A stretch of DNA of 64,000 nt. Source: Lentilactobacillus sp. Marseille-Q4993. GTDB taxonomy: Bacteria > Bacillota > Bacilli > Lactobacillales > Lactobacillaceae. Position 1 is the stretch's first letter. Every line of letters begins with the position of its first letter. The stretch covers positions 23,672 to 87,671 of the forward strand of contig NZ_CATNVB010000005.1 in NCBI RefSeq assembly GCF_951230165.1, read 5' to 3'. Shown piece by piece: positions 19,888 through 29,442 of the stretch. Both the position numbers and the translations under genes were made by a program. Below the pieces are notes generated by a model that saw only the letters and a list, made by a program, of their open reading frames with translations, searched no databases and had not been told where the DNA came from.

Positions 19888-20239
19888 AAATGGTAAATTC
19901 ATCTGGATCATTAGGAATTTGAACTGAAACACCATCCATTAAGCTACTAAGTTCCGAAGGTGATAACAGTTTACCAACTTTCCTTACCTTACCATCAATA
20001 GCTACTCCAATTGAGTTTGCTGATTCCTTTATCAATTCAGGAATTATATCGGCGTTTTTGTTATCAGCCTTAACCACATCAAGACTGTGATTTTTGAGTA
20101 ACCGATTATTTTGCAGCGTCATTATTTTTCGTTCATCGGCATTTTCAACTTCATCGAGGTGTAGACCCATTATGGTCTCAAAAGCGTGAAGCCTGGATGA
20201 CTGATAGTCTTTGGGTACGTACTCTATGATTGTTGTCAT
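19886..20239 (-). CDS. Unrecognised 117-residue protein downstream of TPR gene
   Basis: I do not recognise this protein. It is 117 residues, soluble, acidic, without a signal peptide or membrane segment. The pattern (strand MTTIIEYV, then helices, then a glycine-containing VAIDGKVRKVGKLLSPSELS block) could fit a small alpha/beta fold. Coding potential is good: AGGAGG precedes ATG 20239 and it follows the TPR gene by 17 bases, so the two are co-transcribed. In Bacillus the equivalent TPR gene ypiA is next to ypiB (reoY), but I see no sequence likeness to YpiB or its IDEAL motif here. Confidence 0.65.
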   Translation of the reverse strand: MTTIIEYVPKDYQSSRLHAFETIMGLHLDEVENADERKIMTLQNNRLLKNHSLDVVKADNKNADIIPELIKESANSIGVAIDGKVRKVGKLLSPSELSSLMDGVSVQIPNDPDEFTI

Positions 20240-20256
20240 TACAGTAGCCTCCTAGT

Positions 20257-21522
20257 CTAAAAGCCTTCTGAATCCTCATCATACATATTCTGCATTTCAA
20301 AATCATCAGGAAGTAAATTAAGGTATTTATTCAGCAATTCAAGTTCTTTATCCCGATTACCGTTTTCGCGATAAAAGAAAATCGCATCTTTTAAGTAGTT
20401 TGTATCATCACCCAGTTCACGTTCAGCTGCGCCAAAGGCAGTCGCAGCCCCTTTAATATCTCCATTTGCCTTTCGAGACAAAGCAAGATTGTATTCCAAA
20501 TGAGCATCCTCAAAGCTTTGCTCAGCAATTGGCTTTAGAAGCTCAATGTTCTCATCGTGCTTGCCGTTGACAATGTACCAATCTGACAATGACGACATGA
20601 TTGAAATATCTTCAGGATTAGTTTCGTGGGCCTTTTGAAGGTATTCACCCACGAGTTCCTCATTCCCAGTCTTAGCGGCAATCTCACTAGCTTTTCGCCA
20701 CATTTCTTCGTTATACTGATCAACCGCCAGTCCCTCTTGAATTGCGATTAAGGCTATATCAAACTGATTAAGTTCTACATGGGCATCTGCAAGATATGGA
20801 TACAGTGAACTATATTGAGAATCGGTCTCCTTTAGTTCTTCAAACTCGGTAATCGCCTTTTCATATTCACCAAGACTAAAATAAGTAAATCCAAGTTCAA
20901 ATCTCACATCAGGACTCATGTTGATTGGTTTAATTTGTTCCAAGTATCCGAGCGCCTGTTCAAACTTACCAGTTTCTGCGTATGAAACCCCTAACCGTTC
21001 AACTAGGTTTACAGCAGACATTTCAAGGGTACCCTCTTTGATCAACTCAAGATAAATGTTAATGGCTTTTCTAAAGCTACGCGTGTTGAAATAGAATTCA
21101 GCCAAGGCAAACTTGATGACGTCCTCTTCAGGAGCCAAGAATTGAGCCTCTATCAACTTTTGATCACTTATCTCAAACATACCTTGAGTCTGATACAAAT
21201 CGGCTGAGACAAGCAAAGAACGGACATATTCGTCTGAATTAGAAGAAATCTCAGATAATAGGTTCAATGCTTTATCGTCATCATCGTTATCAATGGCTAG
21301 TTCAGCTAGATTGATTTTTAGCCCATCATCATCTGGATATTTTTTTAATAATTGTTCGTAAATCTGTTTTGAATTTTCGCTGAATCCAAGTGAATACAGC
21401 TCCTCAGCCAATGAGTATAGCATATCATCGGAATCGCTTTTAAGAGCCGCTTTGAAAATTTTGTTGAATTCATCGATTTGCCCTCGTTCAAGAGCATCTA
21501 GTGCTTGGGTTGAATAATCCAT
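20257..21522 (-). CDS. Tetratricopeptide-repeat protein (YpiA-like)
   Basis: About 421 residues made almost wholly of helical TPR repeats, for example PDVRFELGFTYFSLGEYEKA and the following units at roughly 34-residue spacing. It has no signal peptide, so it is cytoplasmic. Genomic position next to hup and der matches Bacillus ypiA, whose relative ReoY/YpiA partners modulate ClpCP-dependent degradation of MurA; that role is inference from context. Start 21522 is chosen for its GGAGG site eight bases upstream; the longer in-frame start at 21558 lies in the terminator region of hup. Confidence 0.8.
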   Translation of the reverse strand: MDYSTQALDALERGQIDEFNKIFKAALKSDSDDMLYSLAEELYSLGFSENSKQIYEQLLKKYPDDDGLKINLAELAIDNDDDDKALNLLSEISSNSDEYVRSLLVSADLYQTQGMFEISDQKLIEAQFLAPEEDVIKFALAEFYFNTRSFRKAINIYLELIKEGTLEMSAVNLVERLGVSYAETGKFEQALGYLEQIKPINMSPDVRFELGFTYFSLGEYEKAITEFEELKETDSQYSSLYPYLADAHVELNQFDIALIAIQEGLAVDQYNEEMWRKASEIAAKTGNEELVGEYLQKAHETNPEDISIMSSLSDWYIVNGKHDENIELLKPIAEQSFEDAHLEYNLALSRKANGDIKGAATAFGAAERELGDDTNYLKDAIFFYRENGNRDKELELLNKYLNLLPDDFEMQNMYDEDSEGF

Positions 21523-21545
21523 AATTACCTCCATGAAAACAAAAA

Positions 21546-21573
21546 AGCCAGCCGACAAAAGTCGATCTGACTT
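21546..21573 (-). terminator. Terminator of hup
   Basis: Minus-strand hairpin AGTCAGATCGAC / GTCGGCTGGCT with a TTTT loop, followed by six Ts. It separates the abundant hup message from the TPR gene. Confidence 0.75.
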
Positions 21574-21585
21574 AACAGATGAATA

Positions 21586-21861
21586 CTATTTTACAGCATC
21601 CTTAAGTGCTTTACCAGGTTTGAAAGCTGGTACTTTACTTGCTGGAATTTGGATTTCTTGACCAGTTTGTGGGTTACGACCCTTACGAGCAGCACGTTGA
21701 CGTACTTCGAAGTTACCAAAACCAATCAATTGAACCTTGTCCCCTTTAGCTAAGCTAGCTTGGATTGAATCAAATACTGCATCCACAGCTGCTGTAGCGT
21801 CTTTTTTAGTTAACCCAGTCTCAGTTGCGACTGAAGCTACTAATTCTGCCTTGTTTGCCAT
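21586..21861 (-). CDS. hup: DNA-binding protein HU
   Basis: Histone-like nucleoid protein that bends and compacts DNA as a dimer. It has 91 residues ([12 protein letters not shown]...), typical length. The signature [19 protein letters not shown] and the proline-tipped arm motif [15 protein letters not shown] are present. Start 21861 follows GGGAGGTG at good spacing; the GTG 21873 upstream overlaps that site. It has a strong promoter and its own terminator, as expected for a highly expressed single gene. Confidence 0.97.
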   Translation of the reverse strand: MANKAELVASVATETGLTKKDATAAVDAVFDSIQASLAKGDKVQLIGFGNFEVRQRAARKGRNPQTGQEIQIPASKVPAFKPGKALKDAVK

Positions 21862-21968
21862 GTGTGGATTCACCTCCCTCGAAAATAGGTATGTAAAACA
21901 TCACAAACCCGATTCCCTTAAGAATCCGAATTGCTGAAATAACGCCTTTTGAACATCATTTCTTTTTA

Positions 21969-21997
21969 AAGATAGCATAAGAATACCGTCATTGCAA
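21969..21997 (-). promoter_or_regulatory. hup promoter
   Basis: Minus-strand TTGCAA (21997-21992), 17-base spacer, TATCTT (21974-21969). It leaves a 5' leader of about 100 bases before hup. Confidence 0.75.
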
Positions 21998-22064
21998 TGT
22001 TTTTAACCTTTAAATTGGTGAAAACGCCTATTTTAAAGCAATCGTTATAAAGTAAAAGGGTTAA

Positions 22065-23372
22065 CTACTTCCTATTTCTCTTAATTATCCGAACTGGGGT
22101 TCCAGAGAAATCAAAGTGTTCTCTAATTTGATTTTCCAAGAATCGTTGATAAGAGAAATGCATCAATTCAGGATCGTTTACAAACACAATAAAAGTTGGT
22201 GGCCCAACAGCCACTTGCGTTGCATAGTAGACCCGAAGCCGCTTAGAATTAACGGTTGGCGTTGGGTGAATACTAATAGCGTCCATAATAACGTCATTAA
22301 GCGCTGATGATTGAACCCGTCGCTTATGATTTTCATTAACCCGTTTAATTAGTGCAGGTAGTTGTTCAACCCGCTGACCGGTTTTGGCGGATATGAAAAT
22401 AATTGGAGCATAGTCAAGATACTTAAAACCATTTCGAATGAAGTTTTCAAAATCAGTCTGGGTATGATTGTCCTTCTTGAGGGTATCCCATTTGTTGACA
22501 ACAATAATAACCGCCTTACCAGCCTCATGAGCATATCCAGCCACTCGCTTATCTTGTTCTCGAATTCCCTCTTCGGCGTTGATTACAAACAATGAAACAT
22601 CACTTTGATCAATGGCTTTCATCGCCCTCATGACACTGTATTTTTCAGTGTTTTCATAGACTTTACCACGTTTCCTGATTCCAGCAGTATCCACCATTGT
22701 GAATTTTGTGCCATCACTCTCAAAACGAGTATCAATTGCATCACGGGTGGTTCCAGCAATATCTGAAACAATAACCCGATCCTCACCAAGTAAGGCGTTA
22801 ACAATTGATGACTTACCGACATTTGGACGACCAATCAAACTAAATCTAATATCATCGTTTTCTTCAACTTCATCTTCAACTGGGAAGTTTTCAATCACCT
22901 TATCGAGTAAATCACCGAGTCCTAAACCATGAACTCCAGATATTGGAATTGGATCACCGAAACCAAGTGAATAGAAATCAAAAATGTTATTGCGACTTTC
23001 TGGATTGTCAACTTTGTTAACAGCAAGCACAATTGGTTTGTCGCTACGGTATAAAATTTGAGCAACAGTTTCATCGTCAGCTGTTAGTCCAGCCTTACCA
23101 TCAACGATGAAGACAATTACATCAGCTTCTTCAATTGCAATTTCCGCCTGACTCCTAATTTGAGCCGTAAATGGGGCATCACCAATCTGAATTCCTCCAG
23201 TGTCGATCATTGCAAATTTGTTAGCAAGCCACTCCCCGTGTGAATAAATCCGATCACGAGTAACTCCAGGGGTGTCTTCAACAATTGAGATTCTATCTCC
23301 CGCAACCCGGTTGAAAATAGTTGATTTGCCGACGTTTGGTCGGCCAATAAATGCAACAGTTGGTAAACTCAT
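22065..23372 (-). CDS. der: Double-GTPase ribosome assembly factor Der (EngA)
   Basis: Essential GTPase with two tandem G domains that acts in 50S subunit maturation. Domain 1 (about 4-165) has [16 protein letters not shown] and NKVD; domain 2 (about 175-345) has [17 protein letters not shown] and NKWD. The KH-like C-terminal domain follows to residue 435. The start ATG 23372 has GGAGGTAA upstream. It sits between rpsA and hup, an arrangement common in Firmicutes. Confidence 0.97.
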   Translation of the reverse strand: MSLPTVAFIGRPNVGKSTIFNRVAGDRISIVEDTPGVTRDRIYSHGEWLANKFAMIDTGGIQIGDAPFTAQIRSQAEIAIEEADVIVFIVDGKAGLTADDETVAQILYRSDKPIVLAVNKVDNPESRNNIFDFYSLGFGDPIPISGVHGLGLGDLLDKVIENFPVEDEVEENDDIRFSLIGRPNVGKSSIVNALLGEDRVIVSDIAGTTRDAIDTRFESDGTKFTMVDTAGIRKRGKVYENTEKYSVMRAMKAIDQSDVSLFVINAEEGIREQDKRVAGYAHEAGKAVIIVVNKWDTLKKDNHTQTDFENFIRNGFKYLDYAPIIFISAKTGQRVEQLPALIKRVNENHKRRVQSSALNDVIMDAISIHPTPTVNSKRLRVYYATQVAVGPPTFIVFVNDPELMHFSYQRFLENQIREHFDFSGTPVRIIKRNRK

Positions 23373-23395
23373 TTAGTTACCTCCTTTTTACGAAA

Positions 23396-23431
23396 TAAAA
23401 AGATTACCCCATAACAAGGATAATCTTTTTA
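23396..23431 (-). terminator. Terminator of rpsA
   Basis: AAAAAGATTA and TAATCTTTTT are perfectly complementary around a short internal CC/GG-closed loop, with Ts on both strands. On the minus strand it follows the rpsA stop codon by about 20 bases. Confidence 0.8.
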
Positions 23432-23450
23432 ATCTTGTTAATATTTATAA

Positions 23451-24680
23451 TTAATCTTCAGAATCGTCAGAATTCTTTAACTCGTTCCCAATAAGGTCAC
23501 CTAAAGTGAAACCAGTTTCTTCTTCAGGGGCATTTTGAGTTGAGTTATCGTTAACTGGTTTGTTGTTACGAGCCTTTTGTGGCTTGTCTTCACCAGCTGG
23601 CTTTTCAGTCAATGCCTTAATTGAAAGTGCAAGGCGCTTTCTTTCTGGATCAACATCAATAACCTTAACTTGAACTTTTTCGCCAGACTTAAGAACGTCT
23701 GCTGGAGTATCAATATGCTCATGAGAGATTTGAGAAATATGAACAAGTCCCTCAACACCTGGGAATACTTCAACAAATGCACCAAAATCAGTCAAGCGTT
23801 TAACAGTTCCTTCAAGAACGCTGCCTGCTGGAGCTTTACTTTCAATGTCGTCCCATGGTTCAGGAAGGGTTTGTTTGATTGATAATGAGATTCTGTTCTT
23901 GTCAAAGTCTACTGAAAGAACTTTAACCTTAACATCTTGACCAACCTCAAGTACGTCTGAAGGCTTATCAACACGTTCAAATGAAATTTGGGAAACGTGG
24001 ACTAAGCCATCGATTCCACCAAGGTCAACGAATGCACCGAAGTTAGTTAAACGGGCAACTTTACCTTCGACAACGTCTCCTTCATGAAGATTTTCCATCA
24101 ATTCTTCACGCTTAGCAGCCTTTTGGGTTTCAAGTACTGCACGGTGTGAAAGAATAAGACGATTTGAAACTGGATCGATTTCAACAATCTTTAATTCAAG
24201 CTCTTGTCCCTTGAATTGGTTAAGATTTTCCACGAAACGATCTGATGCCATTGAGGCAGGAATGAAGCCACGGACTCCACTTGCATCAACAACTAGTCCA
24301 CCACGAACTACTTGAGAAACCTTAGCGGTTACAGTTTCACCATTCTTTTCTTTTTCAGCTAATTCATCCCAAACCTTACGGGCTTCAAGACGACGGGCTG
24401 AAAGAAGGTAGCTTCCGCCTTCTTTATCGTTACCGATTCTTGAGGTAACAACAAGTTGTAACTTGTCGCCAGCCTTAATATCGTCAACGTTTTGGTCAGA
24501 TGCAAGTTCACGTTGAGGAACAACTCCTTCAACACCTGTATCTTCGATTCCGACGATCAATTGTTGATCATCATCCTTTGTAAGGACTTCGGCGGTAACA
24601 ACGTCACCAACCTTAACCTCACTGACGCTATTTAATGCGTCTAGTAAGTCTTTATTTTCATTACTAGTGTTCTCACTCAT
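23451..24680 (-). CDS. rpsA: 30S ribosomal protein S1 homologue (four S1 domains)
   Basis: RNA-binding protein with four S1 domains at about residues 20-95, 105-175, 190-265 and 275-350. Domains 3 and 4 carry the strongest signatures: RLTNFGAFVDLGGIDGLVHVS and RLTDFGAFVEVFPGVEGLVH (shown in part). It has 409 residues, shorter than six-domain proteobacterial S1 and typical of the Firmicute YpfD form; the acidic tail is disordered. Start 24680 has GGAGGAA upstream. It follows cmk, as in Bacillus (cmk-ypfD). Confidence 0.93.
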   Translation of the reverse strand: MSENTSNENKDLLDALNSVSEVKVGDVVTAEVLTKDDDQQLIVGIEDTGVEGVVPQRELASDQNVDDIKAGDKLQLVVTSRIGNDKEGGSYLLSARRLEARKVWDELAEKEKNGETVTAKVSQVVRGGLVVDASGVRGFIPASMASDRFVENLNQFKGQELELKIVEIDPVSNRLILSHRAVLETQKAAKREELMENLHEGDVVEGKVARLTNFGAFVDLGGIDGLVHVSQISFERVDKPSDVLEVGQDVKVKVLSVDFDKNRISLSIKQTLPEPWDDIESKAPAGSVLEGTVKRLTDFGAFVEVFPGVEGLVHISQISHEHIDTPADVLKSGEKVQVKVIDVDPERKRLALSIKALTEKPAGEDKPQKARNNKPVNDNSTQNAPEEETGFTLGDLIGNELKNSDDSED

Positions 24681-24776
24681 CAAACAATTCCTCCTTGAAA
24701 CAACTCTAAACTTTATTTTATCGTAAACTGACGCGTAATGCTAGTCTAATGACAATTTAGTTGTTTCCCTGCGATA

Positions 24777-25454
24777 TTACGCAAGCACTTTATTAATATT
24801 TTTAGCAATTTCTTCGACAACTTCATTAATCGATAACGAGGTTGTATCAATCTCTACAGCATCTTCCGCCTTAGTCAGTGGCGAAATCTTGCGGTGAGAA
24901 TCTTTATAATCACGCGCCTCAATCTCTAATCTTAATTCATCCAGTGGAGTATTGATACCCTTTTGAATATTTTCTTTATATCTTCTTTGGGCCCTTTCCT
25001 CAACACTAGCAATCAAGAATATCTTCACCTCAGCATTAGGTAGAACAGTTGTGCCAATATCACGACCATCCATTACGACACCGCCGTCTTTAGCAATCTC
25101 TTTTTGCTCGGTGCTTAACTTTGTTCTTACCGCTTGAATTGCAGCCACGGCTGAAACGGAGTTGGTGACATTTTCTTCCCTAATAGCAGTGGTGATTTCT
25201 TCTCCATCGATAAATACCTTTTGATCCGTTTCTCCCGGTTCAAATGAGATATGAGAACCATCAGCAATTGTAGCAATCTCTTCATCGTTGTCCAATGAAA
25301 TGCCGTTTTTTAATACTTTATACGTGATAGCTCGGTACATTGCTCCCGTGTCCACATAAATGTAATTAAACTGCTTTGCTACTAACTTAGCAACCGTGCT
25401 CTTCCCCGCTGATGCTGGGCCGTCTATTGCGACCTGTAAACCATTTTTATGCAT
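24777..25454 (-). CDS. cmk: Cytidylate kinase
   Basis: Phosphorylates CMP and dCMP to the diphosphates using ATP. It has 225 residues. The P-loop [16 protein letters not shown], the CMP-binding [10 protein letters not shown] block, and [19 protein letters not shown] are present; the NMP-binding insert typical of bacterial Cmk lies in the middle. It is followed by rpsA and preceded by the LysM protein gene with a 27-base gap. Confidence 0.96.
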   Translation of the reverse strand: MHKNGLQVAIDGPASAGKSTVAKLVAKQFNYIYVDTGAMYRAITYKVLKNGISLDNDEEIATIADGSHISFEPGETDQKVFIDGEEITTAIREENVTNSVSAVAAIQAVRTKLSTEQKEIAKDGGVVMDGRDIGTTVLPNAEVKIFLIASVEERAQRRYKENIQKGINTPLDELRLEIEARDYKDSHRKISPLTKAEDAVEIDTTSLSINEVVEEIAKNINKVLA

Positions 25455-25481
25455 AAAAAATTTGTTAACCTACCATTTCGT

Positions 25482-26171
25482 TTATTTAACCCTTAGTTTT
25501 TGTCCTGGGTAAAGTTGTGACGCTGAAGTTAACCCGTTCATTTTCATTAGTTCCTGAACAGACAAACCATGATTAACTGCCACTCTGTATATTCCCTGAC
25601 CAGCCTGTACCGTAGCATAGCTACCAGAGCCACTCATTGTAGTTGAAGAACTCGATGCAGTGCTAGATGACTGTGTAGTCGAGCTTGTTGATTGGCTACT
25701 TTGATTTCTCTGACTTGTTCCACTGCCTTGAGTACTAGTAGCCCCTCCGCCAGTGCTGGTTTGGTTTGCTGAACTATTACTGTTAGTAGAACTACTAGAG
25801 TCATTATAGCTTTGAGAATCACTATTTGAACTTTTACTTACATCTGATGACGAACTTGAGCCACTGGAATCACTATCATCATCAGAAGACGATTTTTTTT
25901 TTGAACTATCGTCGTCAGAAACTACAGTTACTGATGAATTATCGTCAGAACTTTTATTGTTCATAGCGCTTTGCTTGGCTAAACCAAACACAAGTGCCGC
26001 CACCGCGATCAAAACAATCAAGGCAACGATTATAATCGTAAGCAAGTTGTGGCTCTTATTCTCCTTACGCAATTTAACGCGGGAAAGATTACCATTCTCG
26101 TCGCGATCCTCTGAAAAGGTTTGATTCCAAGGTTCATTATCCTCAGAATGTTTTTGATCCTTTTGCCCCAT
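25482..26171 (-). CDS. Membrane-anchored LysM protein with a Ser/Asp-rich linker
   Basis: A 229-residue protein in three parts: a charged cytoplasmic N-terminus (1-40), one membrane helix (about 43-65, LLTIIIVALIVLIAVAALVF), and an outside region. The outside region begins with a low-complexity linker (about 70-184) built of Ser, Asp, Thr, Asn and Gly, and ends in a LysM domain (185-229) containing IYRVAVNHGLSVQELMKMN and LYPGQKLRVK. LysM binds peptidoglycan, so the protein should tether membrane to wall. The linker resembles Ser-rich stalks that may be O-glycosylated. Start 26171 follows AGGAGGAG; an upstream start at 26219 is less likely. Downstream of the recS-like helicase. Confidence 0.85.
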   Translation of the reverse strand: MGQKDQKHSEDNEPWNQTFSEDRDENGNLSRVKLRKENKSHNLLTIIIVALIVLIAVAALVFGLAKQSAMNNKSSDDNSSVTVVSDDDSSKKKSSSDDDSDSSGSSSSSDVSKSSNSDSQSYNDSSSSTNSNSSANQTSTGGGATSTQGSGTSQRNQSSQSTSSTTQSSSTASSSSTTMSGSGSYATVQAGQGIYRVAVNHGLSVQELMKMNGLTSASQLYPGQKLRVK

Positions 26172-26235
26172 CGTTTCTCCTCCTTCGATATCACTTCCAT
26201 CATACAATTTTATCATCAAAGTGGCATGGATATCA

Positions 26236-27687
26236 TTAATTTTTTTCTAAAAATAACTGGTTAAGAATATCCCGCCAACTGCTAAGTGAAGAAGCCTGAC
26301 TATTTTCAACTGGTTGGGGAAGATTATCATCAATAAATAAACCCGGATTTTTCCAAAATTCAGTATCATTATCACAACAAACCGAGATTGAATCTTTCTG
26401 TTCACCAAAATAATCTAGCATTAGCTGCCGTCGACAATTAGTTGTCATCACCAACCCAAGCATCTCGTCTAATTCAACAAACCGTTTATTACGACGGTCC
26501 TTAAATATATTACGAATTGTTTGTTTGCTCTGACCACGATTCAAATAAAACTTAATCACCGAACTAATATCTGACTGGACTGAATCGACATTGTCAATGA
26601 TAGCTGATAACTCAGCATCTGGAGGCACAGTTGAGTCCAACAATCCAAGCTGAATGAACCTATCATTATCTTGATAAAGGGTAATCGCTACTGACTGCTT
26701 GCCGTCGCGCCCACACCGCCCAATCTCCTGAGCATAGCTTTGAATGTTGGCTGGAATATGATAATGAATTACAAATCTAATATCCGCCTTATCTATCCCC
26801 ATTCCAAATGCTGAGGTAGCACAAACAATATCACACTCATTATGCATGAATTGCTGCTGAATTCTGAACCGAGATTCATCATCTAGGCCACCATGGTAAG
26901 CAAGGACTCGGAGCCCCGTCTTACTTTTGATAAACTCCGCAATTTGCTCGGCCCGTTTCCGACTCGAAAAGTAAATCACTCCCGAGCCGGTCAACTTAGA
27001 AAGCAAATCCAAGAGGGCTTCATTCTTTTCGCTGTCATTTGGAAACTTTTTAGCAGCCATAAAAATATTTGGCCGGTCAATGGAACCAACAATAACTTTT
27101 GAATCATCCGGAACAAGATTCATTTTGTTTAAAATATCTAACCGAGTATCACGATTAGCCGTAGCCGTTAACATAAGTGTCAGCGGTTTGTTTAAATCCG
27201 TCCTAACCTTAGCAAGGTTAAGGTAATCTGGTCTAAAATCTGGGCCCCACTCTGAAATACAGTGAGCTTCGTCAATTACCATCAAACCAATCTGACACTT
27301 TTTCACCGAATCAAGAACCTCTGGGTTAGCTAACATTTCAGGTGATGAAAAAATAAAATCGTAGTGGCGTAAATTAGTTAAGACTGCTTGCCTTTCTCTA
27401 TAGTCCAGGCTTGAGGTCAATGCTACCACGCGTTTAGCTCCCAGAAAGTTCATCCGTCTAACTTGATCATTCATTAGTGATATAAGCGGAGAAACAACCA
27501 AAACTGATTTATTTGATACATAACCATACATCTGATATAAAAGGGTTTTCCCGCCACCGGTTGGTAAAACAGCTAACGTGTCTCGGCCTGAAATCAACGA
27601 ATTCAAAACTTCACGCTGTCCTGGTCGAAAACTATTAAACCCAAATTTGGTTTTTAAAATTGAATTTAAATCAATATCACGCTTCAT
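26236..27687 (-). CDS. RecQ-family DNA helicase, short RecS type
   Basis: ATP-dependent 3'-5' DNA helicase for repair and recombination. Motif I is VLPTGGGKTLLYQ, motif II is VIDEAHCISEWGPDFRP, motif III is LTATAN and motif VI contains QEIGRCGRDGK. The zinc-binding cysteines are in TTNCRRQLMLDYFGE and SVCCDN. It has about 483 residues and lacks the C-terminal HRDC domain, as in Bacillus RecS (YpbC). ATG 27687 has AAAGGA upstream and overlaps the end of the YpbB-like gene by 11 bases. The adjacent YpbB-like gene is also its neighbour in Bacillus, which suggests a shared job. Confidence 0.93.
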   Translation of the reverse strand: MKRDIDLNSILKTKFGFNSFRPGQREVLNSLISGRDTLAVLPTGGGKTLLYQMYGYVSNKSVLVVSPLISLMNDQVRRMNFLGAKRVVALTSSLDYRERQAVLTNLRHYDFIFSSPEMLANPEVLDSVKKCQIGLMVIDEAHCISEWGPDFRPDYLNLAKVRTDLNKPLTLMLTATANRDTRLDILNKMNLVPDDSKVIVGSIDRPNIFMAAKKFPNDSEKNEALLDLLSKLTGSGVIYFSSRKRAEQIAEFIKSKTGLRVLAYHGGLDDESRFRIQQQFMHNECDIVCATSAFGMGIDKADIRFVIHYHIPANIQSYAQEIGRCGRDGKQSVAITLYQDNDRFIQLGLLDSTVPPDAELSAIIDNVDSVQSDISSVIKFYLNRGQSKQTIRNIFKDRRNKRFVELDEMLGLVMTTNCRRQLMLDYFGEQKDSISVCCDNDTEFWKNPGLFIDDNLPQPVENSQASSLSSWRDILNQLFLEKN

Positions 27688-28729
27688 TAGCACGAATCCT
27701 TTTTATCTGGAATAATCTTGCCTGCATAAACGGAACATCCGGTGCAAATTTTGAGAGATTGATAAACCTTGTCCACTCAGGATGTTGTTGAATTACCTGG
27801 TTCAAAATGTCATCATTCTTATCAGAAATCAAACGTGAAAAAATATCACTCGGCTGAGGAACGACCATTGCAGCTTCAATCAAATGTTCCTTTACAGTAT
27901 TAACTTTGATATGCCTAAGATCTGCAATTCTCTCCAAACTCAGCGTTGAGTTGTTTACAAACTGGCGGTACGTCACCTCGGTACTCCCACTGATTTGAGG
28001 CTTAATCAGCCCCGAAAGGAGGGGCTTAAAAACACTATTGGGTTTATCTATAATCATTGTCACCATTGAAGCCATAACCATAAATTGGATTACTGCTATC
28101 CGTTCAGCCGATTCATTGGTTTCAATTCCAATTTGATCATTAGTGTGGCCACTGACCTCATGACCGACAAAAGATTGAGCAAATATATCTGCGTATTTCT
28201 GATTCGAAAAATTATCAAGTAATGACTCTAATTCTTTATGAACTCTGGTGACAACATCATTATCCTTGTAATTGATAAACCATTTTTTAACAATATTATT
28301 ATTAAAAAAGTCAATTGAACTGGGATAGTACCGATTATTATCATAACTAAATTCAGAGATTACCTGGAGCGCCAAAATAAACCGCTTTTTAAAAGTAACA
28401 ACATCAAATTTACTTGCCGTTTCAATCCAGTTTAACGGTTCAAAACGGTTCCTAAGTTTATTCCGATATTCACGACCTTTTTCAGTCAAAGTGACCAGCA
28501 TATCTTGATCGCTAGTAATTAAGCCAGCGGCTGTTAATGTTGAAACGGCCTCTTTGGGATCAGGAACACTAATTTCATGGAACGCACCAAAATACGGCAT
28601 AATTCCCGCCGATAGCGCAAAAAAAAGGTTTGATACCGTTCGTTTACCATCTAGGCTGTTAATAATTGCCTTTAGTCTATTCGGATTTTCGGGACTACAA
28701 AATAGTAGTAACAACCTTATATCACGCAC
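27677..28729 (-). CDS. YpbB-like helix-turn-helix protein, partner of RecS helicase
   Basis: A 350-residue soluble protein of the YpbB family, without a signal peptide. The C-terminal ~110 residues hold the helix-turn-helix seen in helicase-associated domains (LERIADLRHIKVNTVKEHLI). The N-terminal two thirds is helical. Its role is unknown, but it is always next to recS and here overlaps it, so a helicase accessory function is reasonable inference. Start is GTG 28729 with GGAG upstream; no ATG fits. It is separated from ribU by a strong terminator. Confidence 0.78.
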   Translation of the reverse strand: MRDIRLLLLFCSPENPNRLKAIINSLDGKRTVSNLFFALSAGIMPYFGAFHEISVPDPKEAVSTLTAAGLITSDQDMLVTLTEKGREYRNKLRNRFEPLNWIETASKFDVVTFKKRFILALQVISEFSYDNNRYYPSSIDFFNNNIVKKWFINYKDNDVVTRVHKELESLLDNFSNQKYADIFAQSFVGHEVSGHTNDQIGIETNESAERIAVIQFMVMASMVTMIIDKPNSVFKPLLSGLIKPQISGSTEVTYRQFVNNSTLSLERIADLRHIKVNTVKEHLIEAAMVVPQPSDIFSRLISDKNDDILNQVIQQHPEWTRFINLSKFAPDVPFMQARLFQIKRIRANEA

Positions 28730-28750
28730 GTTTTCAACTCCATTAAAAAA

Positions 28751-28772
28751 CCGGGAACGTAACCGTTCCCGG
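28751..28772 (-). terminator. Terminator of ribU
   Basis: Perfect 9-bp stem CCGGGAACG / CGTTCCCGG with a 4-base loop, followed by six Ts on the minus strand. Confidence 0.9.
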
Positions 28773-28781
28773 CAGATATTT

Positions 28782-29366
28782 TTACTGTCTTCTTCTAAAG
28801 GCAGGCAATAACTTATCTTTTATCAGTAAGAAAACTGATCCGACGATTATCCCTTTAATTATATTAAAGGGAACGACTCCAATCAAGACCATCTTGGTGA
28901 CTGACATTCCTAACTTCATACCAATCAAGTTCATGTACATTGGTAGCACGAAAGACCAGTTAAGTAACGACATTACAATCGTGATCAACAATGCCATTGC
29001 AATTATGGTTACGATTCCCTTCATCAACTTACTCTTACTATGAAAGAATCGGTTGACTCCGTAATAGGCGTAGATTAATGTGACCGACGAAGTGAACGAG
29101 GCTACAATTCCAATTAGGTTTGGAATCGAAACACCTGTAACAACCCAGTATAGCAATGATTTTAAGGCTGCAATCGTAATCCCGGCAACTGGGCCAAAGA
29201 CCACCGTACCGATTAAAATCGGCATATCACTAAAATCAATCTTCATGAATGGAACCATCGGCAAAATCGGAAATGATAAGTACATTAATATGTACGAGAT
29301 TCCCGATAAAATTGATAATTCTACCGTTCTTGTTAACACCATTCTTCTACCAGTACTACTTTCCAT
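28782..29366 (-). CDS. ribU: Riboflavin ECF transporter S component
   Basis: Substrate-binding membrane subunit of the ECF riboflavin transporter; it works with the shared EcfA-EcfA'-EcfT module encoded elsewhere. It has 194 residues and six hydrophobic segments. The conserved RibU segment PFMKIDFSDMPILIGTVVFG is present. Start 29366 is chosen because AAGGGAG lies at normal spacing; an upstream in-frame TTG 29387 does not. An FMN riboswitch and a terminator precede it, so uptake falls when flavin is plentiful. The terminator just downstream ends the unit. Confidence 0.93.
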   Translation of the reverse strand: MESSTGRRMVLTRTVELSILSGISYILMYLSFPILPMVPFMKIDFSDMPILIGTVVFGPVAGITIAALKSLLYWVVTGVSIPNLIGIVASFTSSVTLIYAYYGVNRFFHSKSKLMKGIVTIIAMALLITIVMSLLNWSFVLPMYMNLIGMKLGMSVTKMVLIGVVPFNIIKGIIVGSVFLLIKDKLLPAFRRRQ

Positions 29367-29398
29367 TGAAAAAACTCCCTTATCCAATGGTTATCTAC

Positions 29399-29428
29399 AA
29401 AAAAATCCCGACACCGAGGGCATCAGGA
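29399..29428 (-). terminator. Riboswitch-controlled terminator in ribU leader
   Basis: Minus-strand hairpin with arms CCTGATG / TGTCGGG (including G-U pairs) followed by seven Ts, 30 bases before ribU. Its position right after the FMN aptamer marks it as the expression platform: FMN binding should favour this hairpin. Confidence 0.75.
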
Positions 29429-29442
29429 CAATACGAAGCATT

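Noticed and set aside
22013..22060. Inverted repeat TTAACC...GGTTAA after der as a terminator
   Set aside because: The loop is over 30 bases, pairing is short, and no clear T-run follows in the right direction; it also abuts the hup promoter.
25634..25822. LysM protein stalk as an Sdr-type LPXTG adhesin
   Set aside because: There is no secretion signal with cleavage site and no LPXTG motif; the protein is anchored by an N-terminal helix and ends in LysM.
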